Source: Gammaproteobacteria bacterium (GTDB lineage Bacteria > Pseudomonadota > Gammaproteobacteria > Steroidobacterales > Steroidobacteraceae). From it: DNA of 48,495 nucleotides. The position numbers and the translations under genes are program-made. The stretch is taken from the NCBI GenBank assembly GCA_028293765.1, contig JAQGOG010000211.1:1-48495 (forward strand). Reading direction: 5' to 3'. Under the pieces are notes generated by a model that saw only the letters and a program-made list of their open reading frames with translations, ran no database searches and was not told the origin of the DNA. Of this stretch, positions 40,623 through 48,495 are shown piece by piece; position 1 is the stretch's first letter; the number at the start of each line of letters is the position of its first letter.

Positions 40623-42023
40623 ATGGCAGTAGTTACCCGATTCGCCCCCAGCCCCACCGGCCTGCTGCATGTAGGCGGCGTCCGGACAGCACTCTTCAGC
40701 TGGCTTTACGCTCGTCGCACCGGCGGCAAATTCATCCTGCGTGTCGAGGATACGGACCGTGAGCGGTCTACGGATGAAGCCGTCCGCGTGATCCTCGAGG
40801 GGATGGCGTGGCTCAACTTGAATGCCGATGAGGGGCCGTACTACCAGACGCAGCGCTTCGATCGTTACCGCGAAGTCATGCGCGGCATGCTCGTCGCGGG
40901 GACGGCATACCATTGCTATTGCTCGAAGCAGGAGCTGGATGCCATGCGCGAGCAGCAGATCGCGCGCAAGGAGAAGCCGCGGTATTCGGGGCTTTGCCGG
41001 AACAGGACGGAGCCGCGCCCGGGAATCGAACCGGTCGTGCGCTTCCGCAACCCGCTGGACGGCGCCGTTGTGGTGAACGACCTGGTGCACGGTGCCGTAA
41101 CGTTTCAGAACAAGGAGCTCGATGATCTGATCATCGCGCGCTCGGACGGTACGCCCACCTACAATTTCTGCGTCGTGGTCGACGACATGGATATGGGAGT
41201 CACGCACGTCATCCGCGGAGACGACCATCTCAACAACACTCCGCGACAGATGAACATGCTTCTCGCCTTGGACGCGACTGTCCCAGAGTACGCGCACGTT
41301 CCGATGATCCTTGGGCCGGACGGTGCGAAATTATCAAAGCGTCACGGAGCGGTGAGCGTTCTCCAGTACGAGGAGGAGGGGTACCTGCCGGACGCGCTCC
41401 TGAACTATCTGGTACGCCTCGGCTGGTCGCACGGCGACCAGGAAGTGTTCACGCGCGATGAGATGATCGCGGCGTTCGATATTCACGACGTGAACAAGGC
41501 GGCCTCCGCCTTCAATCCCGAAAAGCTCCTGTGGCTCAATCAGCAGCACATGGTCCGGGCCGAGCCGGCGTCGCTGGTGCCCCACCTGCGCGCGCAGTTG
41601 CGCCGTCTGGGAGTCGACAGCGACGACCAGCAGCTGCTCGAAGGGGTGATCCTCGCGCAGCGGGAGCGCGCGAAGACGCTGAAGGAGATGGCGCAGAACA
41701 GTCGCTTCTTCTTCATCGAAGCAGTCGAGATCGATCCGAAAGCGGCGGCCAAGCATCTGGCGGGCGACGGGGTGCAGGTGCTCGCGAAGGTTCGTGCGCA
41801 GCTGGCGGCTTTGCCCGACTGGACGACCGCGGCGATTCACGCCGCGCTCAATGACCTCGCTACCAGCGTTCAGAGCGGCCTGGGAAAGATCGCGCAGCCT
41901 GTTCGAGTAGCAGTGACCGGAACCGCGGTCTCGCCTCCCATCGATGTCACGCTATTTTTGCTGGGCCGCGAGCGCACTCTCGCACGCATGGATGCAGCGC
42001 TAGGATCTTCGCCGGCTGCCTGA
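40623..42023 (+). CDS. gltX: glutamyl-tRNA synthetase
   Basis: This 466-residue class I aminoacyl-tRNA synthetase has the adenylate-binding HIGH-type motif HVGG at residues 16-19 (PSPTGLLHVGGVRTALF). The KMSKS-type loop is KLSKR at residues 236-240. Zinc-binding cysteines (CYCSKQEL region) and the VEDTDRERS segment are also clear. It attaches glutamate to tRNA-Glu in the cytosol. Length is normal and no truncation is seen. It lies between tRNA-Val and tRNA-Ala genes, an arrangement seen repeatedly near gltX in gammaproteobacteria. A weak GGTGG precedes the ATG. Confidence 0.97.
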   Translation: MAVVTRFAPSPTGLLHVGGVRTALFSWLYARRTGGKFILRVEDTDRERSTDEAVRVILEGMAWLNLNADEGPYYQTQRFDRYREVMRGMLVAGTAYHCYCSKQELDAMREQQIARKEKPRYSGLCRNRTEPRPGIEPVVRFRNPLDGAVVVNDLVHGAVTFQNKELDDLIIARSDGTPTYNFCVVVDDMDMGVTHVIRGDDHLNNTPRQMNMLLALDATVPEYAHVPMILGPDGAKLSKRHGAVSVLQYEEEGYLPDALLNYLVRLGWSHGDQEVFTRDEMIAAFDIHDVNKAASAFNPEKLLWLNQQHMVRAEPASLVPHLRAQLRRLGVDSDDQQLLEGVILAQRERAKTLKEMAQNSRFFFIEAVEIDPKAAAKHLAGDGVQVLAKVRAQLAALPDWTTAAIHAALNDLATSVQSGLGKIAQPVRVAVTGTAVSPPIDVTLFLLGRERTLARMDAALGSSPAA

Positions 42024-42127
42024 GGCGTTCAATGCCGGAACTGTGACACGGTTGCCGGACGATTTCGCCAGGGCATCGCGACATTGCGCGGCGCCCTGTA
42101 ACCTACAGACGCTCCTTCCCGTCAGGC

Positions 42128-42156
42128 TTGACAATATAGGGAGGGATGCGTAGTTT
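42128..42156 (+). promoter_or_regulatory. sigma-70-like promoter of tRNA-Ala
   Basis: A perfect TTGACA -35 box (42128-42133) is followed 17 bp later by TAGTTT (42151-42156), and the mature tRNA begins 15 bp after it. The GC-rich discriminator is typical for stringently controlled stable RNA genes. Confidence 0.7.
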
Positions 42157-42170
42157 CCCGCGGCTCGCGT

Positions 42171-42246
42171 GGGGCCATAGCTCAGCTGGGAGAGCGCTTC
42201 CATGGCATGGAAGAGGTCGTCGGTTCGATCCCGACTGGCTCCACCA
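42171..42246 (+). tRNA. tRNA-Ala (anticodon GGC)
   Basis: The acceptor stem GGGGCCA pairs with TGGCTCC (one G-T pair), the D-arm contains TAGCTCAGCTGGGAGAGC, and the anticodon stem CTTCC/GGAAG holds loop ATGGCAT with anticodon GGC, reading alanine GCC codons. The T-arm has GGTTCGATCC and the CCA end is encoded. Confidence 0.95.
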
Positions 42247-42249
42247 ATA

Positions 42250-42490
42250 TCCCTCGCGTTTGGGGTAGTCCCGATTCCGGGGTACGCGCTACTCCAACGC
42301 CCATCGATACCGCACCTGGTGAAATAAGCCGTCTTGCCTGGCAGGTGCGCCGGCCGGCGGCGGAATCAAACAGCGACTGTCGTCCAGCGAGCGCGCTCCA
42401 CGCGTAGAGCTTGCTGTCTTCCGGGAACACGACGTAGCCCCCGCTCGTCTCGTATTCAAAGTGCTCGCACCGAGCAGCGCACGATGCTTG
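42250..42490 (-). pseudogene. protein-like fragment of unknown family
   Basis: A minus-strand frame directly after a TGA at 42491-42493 reads CEHFEYETSGGYVVFPEDSK followed by LYAWSALAGRQSLFDSA, which has natural protein character. It then degrades into Arg-rich sequence and runs into the antisense of tRNA-Ala. There is no start codon with a ribosome site. It is probably the remains of a gene end; the family was not recognised. Confidence 0.35.
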
Positions 42491-42642
42491 TCACCACGAA
42501 GATCCTAAAGCCTCTGGCCGAACCGGTACCCACGATTGATGTGGTGGGAGCGTGATCGCAGCCGTGCTCGGCTGCTCCGGGAGATGCATGGCAAGATCCT
42601 GGCCCGCGGGCACTTGACCGGCCTGTTCGAGCGCAACTGACA

Positions 42643-42915
42643 GGATTCGGCCGGTGCGGTGACCACAGCGCCGGTACCGATGTTCCCGTCGGGTCGAGAC
42701 GGGTGCGCCTTCGATGGCCGGTCTGAGAAAGGTAGACGAAAGGAACGCAGCACTCGTCCGTGGTCGCGCTCCATGGTGGTCCCGCTTCCCGGCGGGCTCG
42801 GCAGTGTTTTCGGATTTGCTTTCCGGGCGAATCGTGAGTACGTCATCGTCGAGTGACACCTCGAGATCCTCAAACATCTGTCGGCGTTGACTTGCATCAA
42901 TTTTGGAAGGTCGGC
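42643..42915 (-). pseudogene. frameshifted Hsp20 (alpha-crystallin) relic
   Basis: Read on the minus strand with several frame changes, the pieces reproduce an alpha-crystallin domain. In order they are ADLP near 42915, EDLEVSLDDDVLTIRPESKS from about 42874, and the ERDHGRVLRSFRLPFS strand (42771-42726). IEGAPVST follows near 42715, then GNIGTGAVVTAPAES to 42643. Intact small heat-shock proteins show the same order: ELPG, DVLTIRGE, ERxxGxFxRSxxLP, VxAxFxNGVLxVTxPK. At least three frameshifts separate the parts and the N-terminal arm and the IXI tail are not visible, so the gene is dead. Confidence 0.7.
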
Positions 42916-43056
42916 GCGCCGGCGTAAAATTCAGCCGGCGGAGTCGCTGCGCTCCATTGGGCAACGGTATAAGCTTGCGGAAGTCGTCGTGTGGCGCGAG
43001 CTGGCTGCGACGTGTTCGCCTGTCGTGCAGCCCCCGGTGCTGCCAAGGACGTCTGC

Positions 43057-45069
43057 ATGCCGCAAGAGACCTCTCATGGTCCGGCCAAATCGGGCGGCGG
43101 TACACGCCTGCGCGCACGAAAGCGCGGGTCGCTGGACGGTCGGAGGGCATCCGATGTGGATGAGACCGCCTCAACGCCGCTGCGTTCCGCACTGGAAGCA
43201 CTTGGCGGAGTGCATGTGTGTTCCCTGTACGAAGCCCGACAGGACTGTCGGGAAATTCTCAAAGCCTTCCTGGAAGTCGGGATTGCGCGGGGCGAAAAGT
43301 GTCTGTGCCTGGTCTCGGGCGGCTCTGAAAAATCGCTTCGCGAAACGATGCGTGCCGCCAGCCCACGGATCCAGCGTGCGGTGGAATCCCATGTTGTTGA
43401 TCTCACGACCATTGAGCGCGCGTATTTTACGCACCGAGGTCTTCTCACACAGCGCACTCTCGATTTCTGGCGCAAGGCCGGCGAACAGGCTGTCGCTGAG
43501 GGATTCTCGGGACTACGCGGGGTCGTACAAGCGGATGGGGTTCTCGGTGGCCCCGCGGTGCTCGCGCGTTGGATCGAGTACGAAAACAGCTTGACCCGGG
43601 TGCTGGTAGAGAGCGGCGGAACCCTGCTCTGTATGTACAATCGCTCGGCCCTGCCAGCAGAGTTCGTTCGGGATGCCTTCCAGGCTCATGAGATCGTGGC
43701 CCACCGGCGCGGGATCGGCAACAACACCTTTCACGTACCACCCGAAGAATACGCTGCTCCGGACAAAGCCCAGCGCGAGGTGCACAGAATGCTGCTCAGT
43801 TTGGGCGGCCGCCGGAGCAGCGAGGCGGTATCGCGGCCCCTCGCCGCCAAGACGGACCGACGCTTGAGAGAGGCGCAACGGACGGTGAAGGAGTGCGAGA
43901 GCGTAATTCAGGGCCTCGCAGATGATCTGCGCAAGCACGAGCGACAAGAACAAGAACTGCGGCGCAACATGGACTATCTCATCTTGGGTCAGCAGATCAC
44001 GCGTACGGGAAGTTGGGCCTTGAACTGCTCATCCGGCGAGCTGTTCTGGTCGCGGGAACATTTCAGGATCTTCGGTCTGGATCCCATCCGTACCCAGGTT
44101 TCCTATCAGCTGTTTTTTCAGATGGTGCACCCCGACGAGCGGGCCCGCGTCGAGCGGGAGTTTCAAGAAGCGATTCGTGCCGGCCGCGACTTCGAGTCTG
44201 AATTCCGCATTGGCCGTCCCGATGGCCTGGTCAAGCACATCCACAGCCACGCCTATGCGGTATTCGGACAGCCCGAGGAACTCACCGAATACGTCGGCAC
44301 GGTCGCGGACGTCACAGAGCGCAGGCACGGAGAGGAGTCACTGGGCAGCATGCAGGCAGAGCTGGCCCGCGCCTCGCGCGCGATAACTCTGGGTCAACTG
44401 ATGGCTTCGATTGCGCACGAGGTGAACCAGCCTCTGGCTGCTCTCGTCGCCAATGCCAACGCGGCCCTCCGCTGGCTCGCATGGAAGAAGCCGCGAATCG
44501 ACGAGGCCCAACTGGCACTGGCGCGCATCGTCAGAGACGGCAACAGGGCGAGCGGGATCATCACGCGTATCCGAGCCCTCGTCAGAAAGACCAGGGTACA
44601 GCGCAATCGGCTGAGCCTGAACTCCGTCGTCCACGAGGTGCTTGTTCTTTTGAAGACGGAGCTGCGTCGAAATGACATCACGGTGCGAACCGACCTCGCC
44701 GAGCGGCTCCCCCCCATACGGGGTGATCGAGTTCAGATGCAGCAGGTTCTGCTCAACCTCATCGTGAACGCGATCGAGGCGATGGGCACGGTTACGACGC
44801 GGCCGCGACTGTTGGTCATCGCCACGACAGCGGACGGGGCGGGGGTTGCGGTCTCGGTGGAAGATTGCGGCATCGGGCTCGCCGAGGGGGTGTTGGAGCG
44901 CGTCTTCGAGCCCTTCTACTCCAACAAGCCAGAAGGGATGGGAATTGGCCTCGCGATCAGCCGGTCCATCATCGAGGCGCACGGTGGCCGGCTCTGGGCC
45001 GTGCGCAAGGAGCCGGCGGGTGCCAGGTTTCAGTTCAGTTTGCCCTTTGCCGGAGCCGATGCGAAGTGA
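43057..45069 (+). CDS. MEDS-PAS sensor histidine kinase
   Basis: This 670-residue kinase has three parts. The N-terminal MEDS domain (DcmR-type sensory, about residues 45-215) has GVHVCSLYE and RGEKCLCLVSGG motifs and is predicted in the family to bind small hydrocarbon derivatives. A coiled coil and a PAS domain (about 300-430; WALNCSSGELFWSREHFRIF, ending EYVGTVADVTERR) follow. The last part is a HisKA/HATPase kinase with phosphorylated H454 (SIAHEVNQPLAALVANANA), N-box NLIVNAIEAM and G-boxes EDCGIGLAEG and GMGIGLAISRSIIEAHGG. ATG 43057 has AAGGA about 7 nt upstream. It is translationally coupled to the response regulator that follows (GTGA overlap). Confidence 0.87.
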   Translation: MPQETSHGPAKSGGGTRLRARKRGSLDGRRASDVDETASTPLRSALEALGGVHVCSLYEARQDCREILKAFLEVGIARGEKCLCLVSGGSEKSLRETMRAASPRIQRAVESHVVDLTTIERAYFTHRGLLTQRTLDFWRKAGEQAVAEGFSGLRGVVQADGVLGGPAVLARWIEYENSLTRVLVESGGTLLCMYNRSALPAEFVRDAFQAHEIVAHRRGIGNNTFHVPPEEYAAPDKAQREVHRMLLSLGGRRSSEAVSRPLAAKTDRRLREAQRTVKECESVIQGLADDLRKHERQEQELRRNMDYLILGQQITRTGSWALNCSSGELFWSREHFRIFGLDPIRTQVSYQLFFQMVHPDERARVEREFQEAIRAGRDFESEFRIGRPDGLVKHIHSHAYAVFGQPEELTEYVGTVADVTERRHGEESLGSMQAELARASRAITLGQLMASIAHEVNQPLAALVANANAALRWLAWKKPRIDEAQLALARIVRDGNRASGIITRIRALVRKTRVQRNRLSLNSVVHEVLVLLKTELRRNDITVRTDLAERLPPIRGDRVQMQQVLLNLIVNAIEAMGTVTTRPRLLVIATTADGAGVAVSVEDCGIGLAEGVLERVFEPFYSNKPEGMGIGLAISRSIIEAHGGRLWAVRKEPAGARFQFSLPFAGADAK

Positions 45070-45674
45070 AGGCGGCCGATTCCGTTGTGTTCGTCGTCGA
45101 TGACGACGCCTCAGTCCGCGAGGCGCTGGCCAGCCTGATTGGATCCGTTGCCCTGCGTGTGGAGTGTTTCGCGTCTCCGGAGGGGTTCTTGCGTCGCCGC
45201 AAGACTGAGAGCCCCTCGTGCCTGGTGCTCGACGTGCGCATGCCGGGCTTGAGCGGCCTCGATCTGCAACGCAAGCTGGCTCGAGGGGAACAGCAGATTC
45301 CCATCATCTTCATCTCTGCGCATGGCGACATTCCAATGGCGGTGGGGGCCATGAAGGCGGGCGCCATCGAGTTTCTCCCGAAGCCGTTCCGTGACGAGGA
45401 TCTGTTGGATGCCATTCGGCAAGCACTGGACCGCGATAAAGCGGCCAAGATCCGCCGTACCGAGATGCTTGAAATACGCGACAGGCACACGCTGCTCACC
45501 GCACGGCAGCATCAAATCATGACGCTGATCGTCGAGGGGAAGCTCAACAAGCAGATTGCTGCCAAGCTTGGGCTCAGCGAGAACACTATCAAGGTGCATC
45601 GCCGCCGAATTATGGAAAGAATGGGCGCCGCCAGCGTCGCGGAACTGGTTCACATGATCGGCCGACTTAATTAA
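45066..45674 (+). CDS. FixJ/NarL-type response regulator
   Basis: This 202-residue protein has a receiver domain with the acidic pair and phospho-acceptor Asp in FVVDDDASVRE and CLVLDVRMPGLSG, Ser/Thr at IFISAHGD, and Lys in FLPKPFRDED. A LuxR-type helix-turn-helix follows (LTARQHQIMTLIVEGKLNKQ then SENTIKVHRRRIMERM). It is the probable partner of the MEDS kinase, because its GTG start overlaps the kinase TGA. It should bind promoters after phosphorylation; targets are unknown but may include the downstream Crp-type gene. Confidence 0.93.
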   Translation: MKAADSVVFVVDDDASVREALASLIGSVALRVECFASPEGFLRRRKTESPSCLVLDVRMPGLSGLDLQRKLARGEQQIPIIFISAHGDIPMAVGAMKAGAIEFLPKPFRDEDLLDAIRQALDRDKAAKIRRTEMLEIRDRHTLLTARQHQIMTLIVEGKLNKQIAAKLGLSENTIKVHRRRIMERMGAASVAELVHMIGRLN

Positions 45675-45771
45675 ATCGTGGCGTCGTTCAACGCAACCGC
45701 CGCCTCCTTTGGCCGATCCTACACGTGCGGACACCTCCGTTCGCTCGTTGAAGCACGATCCTCGCGACGCG

Positions 45772-46167
45772 ATGGCCAAGCGGAACCGACAATTTTTCAT
45801 TGCAGTCGTGGACGATGACGCGGGCATGCGCGCGGCCACCCGGGACCTGCTCAAGTCGAATGGCTTCCGAACACAGGGCTTTTCGAGCGCAGAACAGTTC
45901 CTGCGATCCAGACATGGCCGTGAAGCAGCGTGTCTCGTTCTCGATCTGCGGCTCCCGGGGATGAGCGGACTGGAGCTGCAGCGCGAGCTGTGTGCCGGCG
46001 ATCTGGCTATACCAACCATCGTCGCCACCGCTGAAGATGAGGGCGATGGCCAAGTGTACACACAGTTACTACAGGCCGGAGCTATGGCGGTGCTGCACAA
46101 GCCGTTTGACGCCGAGCAGCTCCTGCGCCTCGTACAAACCGCGGTCGAGGCCCGCCGCCCGCCCTGA
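45772..46167 (+). CDS. stand-alone receiver (CheY/FixJ-like) protein
   Basis: This protein of about 131 residues consists only of a receiver domain: VVDDDAGMRAATRDLL, phospho-acceptor Asp in CLVLDLRLPGMSGLELQREL, Thr in TIVATAEDEGDG and Lys in VLHKPFDAEQ. No output domain is attached. It may act as a phosphate sink or adaptor between the two kinases of the operon. ATG 45772 was chosen; a TTG at 45709 would add 21 residues. No strong ribosome site is visible for either. Confidence 0.85.
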   Translation: MAKRNRQFFIAVVDDDAGMRAATRDLLKSNGFRTQGFSSAEQFLRSRHGREAACLVLDLRLPGMSGLELQRELCAGDLAIPTIVATAEDEGDGQVYTQLLQAGAMAVLHKPFDAEQLLRLVQTAVEARRPP

Positions 46168-46303
46168 GACTACTCGAGCCGGAGGCACACCGGAAAGGGT
46201 GTCCTCGTTAAACCTAAGGTGCACTGGTCCTCGCCTGCGTCTTGCCCCTATTGTTCCCCCCGCACAGCGATGCACCTACCAAACCAGGAACAGGGAGGAC
46301 CGC

Positions 46304-47104
46304 GTGGAAATTTCCCCGTCAATGCCGATTCGCGAGCCCGTTGAAGGCATTCCTGGAGACCGGGCGCTGGGCGATCTGGAGCGGCTGGCGAGCGTCGCTC
46401 GATACGGAATCGGGGAGACGGTTTACCGCTTCAACGACCCGAGCGAATACTGGTTTCGGATCTTATCGGGTGCCGCCCGCAAGAGCACCCTGACCGGCGA
46501 CGGGCGCCGCCACATCGTGGATTTCATCCTCCCCGGTGACATGTTTGGATTCGACGCTGCCGAGTGCCGCCAGTTCTGTGTCGAGGCGATCGCTCCGGGG
46601 ACTCTCATCGCCCGCTATCCGTGTCGCAGCGCGGAGCGGCTTGCCGATTCCGACCCGCAGATCGCGCGGATCGTCCGCGAGGCTGCCTTCGAGTCGATCA
46701 CCCGTTTGCAGCGGCGCATGGTGACTCTGGGGCGGACCAGCGCGCTTGAAAAAGTCAGTACGTTCCTGCTGGAGATGGCAGACCGCTACCACACGGCAGC
46801 GACTCACACGGTGCTCCTGCCAATGTCTCGATACGATATCGCCGACTACCTTGCCATGGCCGTCGAGACCGTGAGCCGGACCCTGACAGAGCTGCGCGCT
46901 CGTCACACGATCGCATTGGGGGCCGTACGCCAGGTGCGGATCTGCAATCGCGGCGCCCTGGAAGAGGTCGCGGATCGCCTCACCGAGCCGGGCAGCAGCG
47001 CGCCGCGAGACTTGACGCGAATCGCATCGTCGCCGATGCCTCCGGCGGCGAAGTCGCCCCGCGGGATCCACCACCAGCGATGCAACGATCGATGGGGTCG
47101 TTGA
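46304..47104 (+). CDS. Crp/Fnr family (FixK-like) transcription regulator
   Basis: This 266-residue protein has a cyclic-nucleotide-binding-type sensory domain (YRFNDPSEYWFRILSGAARK; DGRRHIVDFILPGDMFGFDA) and a Crp-type winged helix with recognition helix VETVSRTLTELRARH. There is no N-terminal Cys cluster, so an Fnr-type iron-sulphur oxygen switch is unlikely. FixK-type activation by its partner kinase system is a reasonable inference. Start GTG 46304 has GGGAGG 5 nt upstream. A 40-residue Pro/Arg/Ser-rich tail is unusual for the family, and its 3' end overlaps the following kinase gene by 25 bp. Confidence 0.87.
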   Translation: MEISPSMPIREPVEGIPGDRALGDLERLASVARYGIGETVYRFNDPSEYWFRILSGAARKSTLTGDGRRHIVDFILPGDMFGFDAAECRQFCVEAIAPGTLIARYPCRSAERLADSDPQIARIVREAAFESITRLQRRMVTLGRTSALEKVSTFLLEMADRYHTAATHTVLLPMSRYDIADYLAMAVETVSRTLTELRARHTIALGAVRQVRICNRGALEEVADRLTEPGSSAPRDLTRIASSPMPPAAKSPRGIHHQRCNDRWGR

Positions 47105-48234
47105 GAGGCGCAAGGACAACTGCTGTGCACCCGACGGAGACGCATTTTCATTGGCTGGCGGATTCTCTCGCGCAGCTCATCTGGGCGGTGGATGCGGGCG
47201 GACGGCTCTCGTATGGCAATTCAGCCTGGTATGCGTTTACAGCGATCGGTGCGGGAGCCCGGTTTCTCGACAGCTACCTGCCAGCCCTGCACCCGGCAGA
47301 CCGACCCCTTTGGAGGCAGACCTGGGAGCAGGCGGTGCTTTCCGGGGAACCGTACGCATTGGAGCGGCGCATTCGATTCACACCGGACTCCAATTACGTG
47401 CGGCAGCTCGAATGGGGTAACCCAATGCAGAATGGGAGCGGCGAGTGGCTCATCATTGCGACCGACGCCGACGAAAACGAGCGTCTCATCGTGCAGCTGC
47501 GCCGCTCGATCGAGCTCAAGGACAAGTTTCTTGCACTGGCGGCGCACGAAATGCGCAGCCCGCTGGCACCGATTTCGACAGCGTTGCGATTGCTCGTGCA
47601 ACACATGAACGAGCCGGCAGTCGTCAACCAGTCGTGCGCGACGCTGGCGCGCCAGGTGGCGCAGCTCGCGCGGCTCGTCGACGATCTCTTCGATCTCGCC
47701 CGCTCGCAAAACGCCCGGATCCTGCTCAGGCGTGCGTCGATCGATCTCGAGGCCACCATCGCCTCCGCTATCGAGACTGCCCAGCCGCTCATCGCGGCGC
47801 GCGGGCACCAATTGACGCTCGTAACTCCCCCCAACACGACGATGGTCGACGGCGATGCGGGGCGCTTGACCCAGGTGTTCGCGAATCTGCTGGTCAATGC
47901 CGCGAAATTCACCGACAACAGCGGGCGAATCTGCGTTTCAGTCGAGCCGGAGCCCGCTTGGGTGTTGGTCAAAGTGCGTGATTCGGGCATCGGGATCGCA
48001 CGTGAAATGTTGCCACGCGTATTCGACGCCTACCTGCAGGCTGAACGCGGTTCCAAAGGCGGTTTGGGACTCGGCCTTGCGCTCACCCGGCACCTGGTCG
48101 AGCTGCACGGGGGGACGGTCGACGCGCACAGCGAAGGGCCAGGGCAGGGCAGCGAGTTCGTCGTGCGTCTGCCGGCATCACACGGGCATGAGTACCCGCG
48201 GCGCGAGGGCTTGCGAGGACAGGCAGCAGCCTAG
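47080..48234 (+). CDS. PAS-domain sensor histidine kinase
   Basis: This protein of about 384 residues has an N-terminal PAS domain ([20 protein letters not shown], ending [16 protein letters not shown]). A HisKA domain follows with H156 ([18 protein letters not shown]), then a HATPase with N-box [14 protein letters not shown] and G-boxes [12 protein letters not shown] and [18 protein letters not shown]. No transmembrane helix is predicted, so it is cytosolic. It starts inside the Crp-type gene (ATG 47080; 47092 is an alternative), so it is expressed with the rest of the signalling operon. Its partner response regulator could be the stand-alone receiver. Confidence 0.9.
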   Translation: MQRSMGSLRGARTTAVHPTETHFHWLADSLAQLIWAVDAGGRLSYGNSAWYAFTAIGAGARFLDSYLPALHPADRPLWRQTWEQAVLSGEPYALERRIRFTPDSNYVRQLEWGNPMQNGSGEWLIIATDADENERLIVQLRRSIELKDKFLALAAHEMRSPLAPISTALRLLVQHMNEPAVVNQSCATLARQVAQLARLVDDLFDLARSQNARILLRRASIDLEATIASAIETAQPLIAARGHQLTLVTPPNTTMVDGDAGRLTQVFANLLVNAAKFTDNSGRICVSVEPEPAWVLVKVRDSGIGIAREMLPRVFDAYLQAERGSKGGLGLGLALTRHLVELHGGTVDAHSEGPGQGSEFVVRLPASHGHEYPRREGLRGQAAA

Positions 48235-48268
48235 CGTTTACGTGAGGCCCTGGCGCGAGTGTGACCAC

Positions 48269-48302
48269 CCCCCGAGTTGACGACCTCTAAGCGCCTCGGG
48301 GG
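48269..48302. terminator. possible terminator hairpin between converging genes
   Basis: An 8-bp stem (CCCCCGAG/CTCGGGGG) with an 18-nt loop lies between the kinase stop and the HdeD-type gene stop, partly inside the latter. There is no T-tract, so it is a weak candidate. Confidence 0.3.
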
Positions 48303-48495
48303 ATCTCCGGCGAGGCGCTGCTCGTCCTGGAGGCGAGCGCGAGAGTCGTGTTCGTGATGCCACCGAAGATGAGGTTGACGCCGAGTAGCAGACCCGTTGC
48401 CCAGAGGGCAGTGCCGGGCCAGCCGAGCAAGAGAATGACTCCGACGAGGATGCTGGCGAAGCCAGCGGCGACGAGCCAACCCCACCCGGGAACAG
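48287..48495 (-). CDS. HdeD family membrane protein (3' part)
   Basis: A minus-strand frame runs in from the right edge to TAG at 48287-48289. It encodes GWGWLVAAGFASILVGVILL, then GWPGTALWATGLLLGVNLIF and a short Ser/Thr-rich tail. The paired hydrophobic helices with the LLGWP-type turn and the GxxLIF motif are typical of the last hairpin of HdeD/DUF308 acid-resistance membrane proteins. Upstream parts lie outside the window. It converges with the signalling operon. Confidence 0.75.
   Translation of the reverse strand, partial: VPGWGWLVAAGFASILVGVILLLGWPGTALWATGLLLGVNLIFGGITNTTLALASRTSSASPEIPRGA

Larger units (their letters stand above)
42247..43056. other. 810-bp stretch of decayed coding DNA
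   Basis: No intact gene is seen between tRNA-Ala and the MEDS histidine kinase. On the minus strand, pieces of protein-coding sequence are visible in shifting frames: an Hsp20 relic (42643-42915) and an open piece at 42250-42490. The region looks like decayed accessory DNA beside a tRNA gene. No terminator with a T-tract after tRNA-Ala was found. Confidence 0.6.

Noticed and set aside
42182-42430. Minus-strand open frame ending in a VGIEPTTSS-type peptide over tRNA-Ala
   Set aside because: The end is simply the antisense of the tRNA-Ala gene, a well-known source of spurious protein annotations. Only the protein-like upstream part was kept, as a possible fragment.
42491-43201. Minus-strand frame of 236 codons as an intact gene
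   Set aside because: Only short parts resemble protein, and they match Hsp20 only when frames are switched, so it is a pseudogene, not an intact gene.
1-48495. CRISPR arrays, rRNA genes and insertion sequences with terminal repeats
   Set aside because: No regularly spaced repeats, rRNA-like sequence or transposase motif (DDE/HUH-Y1) was seen on either strand.

Overview
The window is a high-GC bacterial chromosome segment. Its codon use, the gltX/tRNA neighbourhood and the family mix (class III aminotransferase, DUF2339, DUF2058, HdeD, AruH/AruI-type enzymes) point to a proteobacterium. My best guess is a gammaproteobacterium of the Nevskiales/Steroidobacterales/Xanthomonadales type, but this is an inference from gene content, not from a marker gene tree. 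Many genes start with GTG or TTG.

Layout. (1) 1-11.1 kb, ordinary chromosomal genes: the end of a proline-rich protein, a decayed stretch, a Uma2-family protein, a class III aminotransferase, a large DUF2339 membrane protein that overlaps tail-to-tail with a membrane-fused spermidine-synthase-like protein, and two different MFS transporters, one of the FHS sugar type. (2) 11.2-14.8 kb, many small genes: an RRM RNA-binding protein, DUF4279, cysteine-rich putative zinc proteins, and tiny translationally linked genes including a 49-residue membrane protein. (3) 14.96-28.2 kb, one long plus-strand conjugation module: ssb, virB2-virB11 in canonical order (no virB1), a coiled-coil membrane protein, a VirD4/TraD-like coupling protein, a MobA/MobL relaxase and a ComF-like phosphoribosyltransferase that overlaps the relaxase. 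No integrase, att repeat or origin was recognised. The module is either part of a larger integrative element with ends outside the window, or a domesticated or decayed one.

(4) 28.2-36.4 kb: a PAP2 phosphatase and an M14 carboxypeptidase, then an arginine-catabolism cluster. The cluster holds an arginine:pyruvate transaminase (AruH-like) divergent from a ThDP-dependent 2-ketoarginine decarboxylase (AruI-like), an Lrp/AsnC regulator, ornithine cyclodeaminase and arginase. Two routes for arginine, transamination and arginase-to-proline, are therefore encoded side by side, with a likely local Lrp-type regulator. (5) 36.5-42.3 kb: DUF2058, an M28 peptidase, a cysteine hydrolase, a macro-domain protein, tRNA-Val(CAC), gltX and tRNA-Ala(GGC).

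(6) 42.25-43.05 kb is a gene graveyard containing a frameshifted Hsp20 relic. (7) 43.06-48.2 kb is a compact signalling operon: MEDS-PAS histidine kinase, FixJ/NarL-type response regulator, stand-alone receiver, FixK/Crp-type regulator and a second PAS histidine kinase. The window ends inside an HdeD-family membrane protein on the minus strand.

The most interesting parts are the conjugation module with its attached phosphoribosyltransferase and unassigned coiled-coil protein, the MEDS signalling operon, and the two-route arginine cluster. All calls rest on reading motifs by eye. No database search was run.
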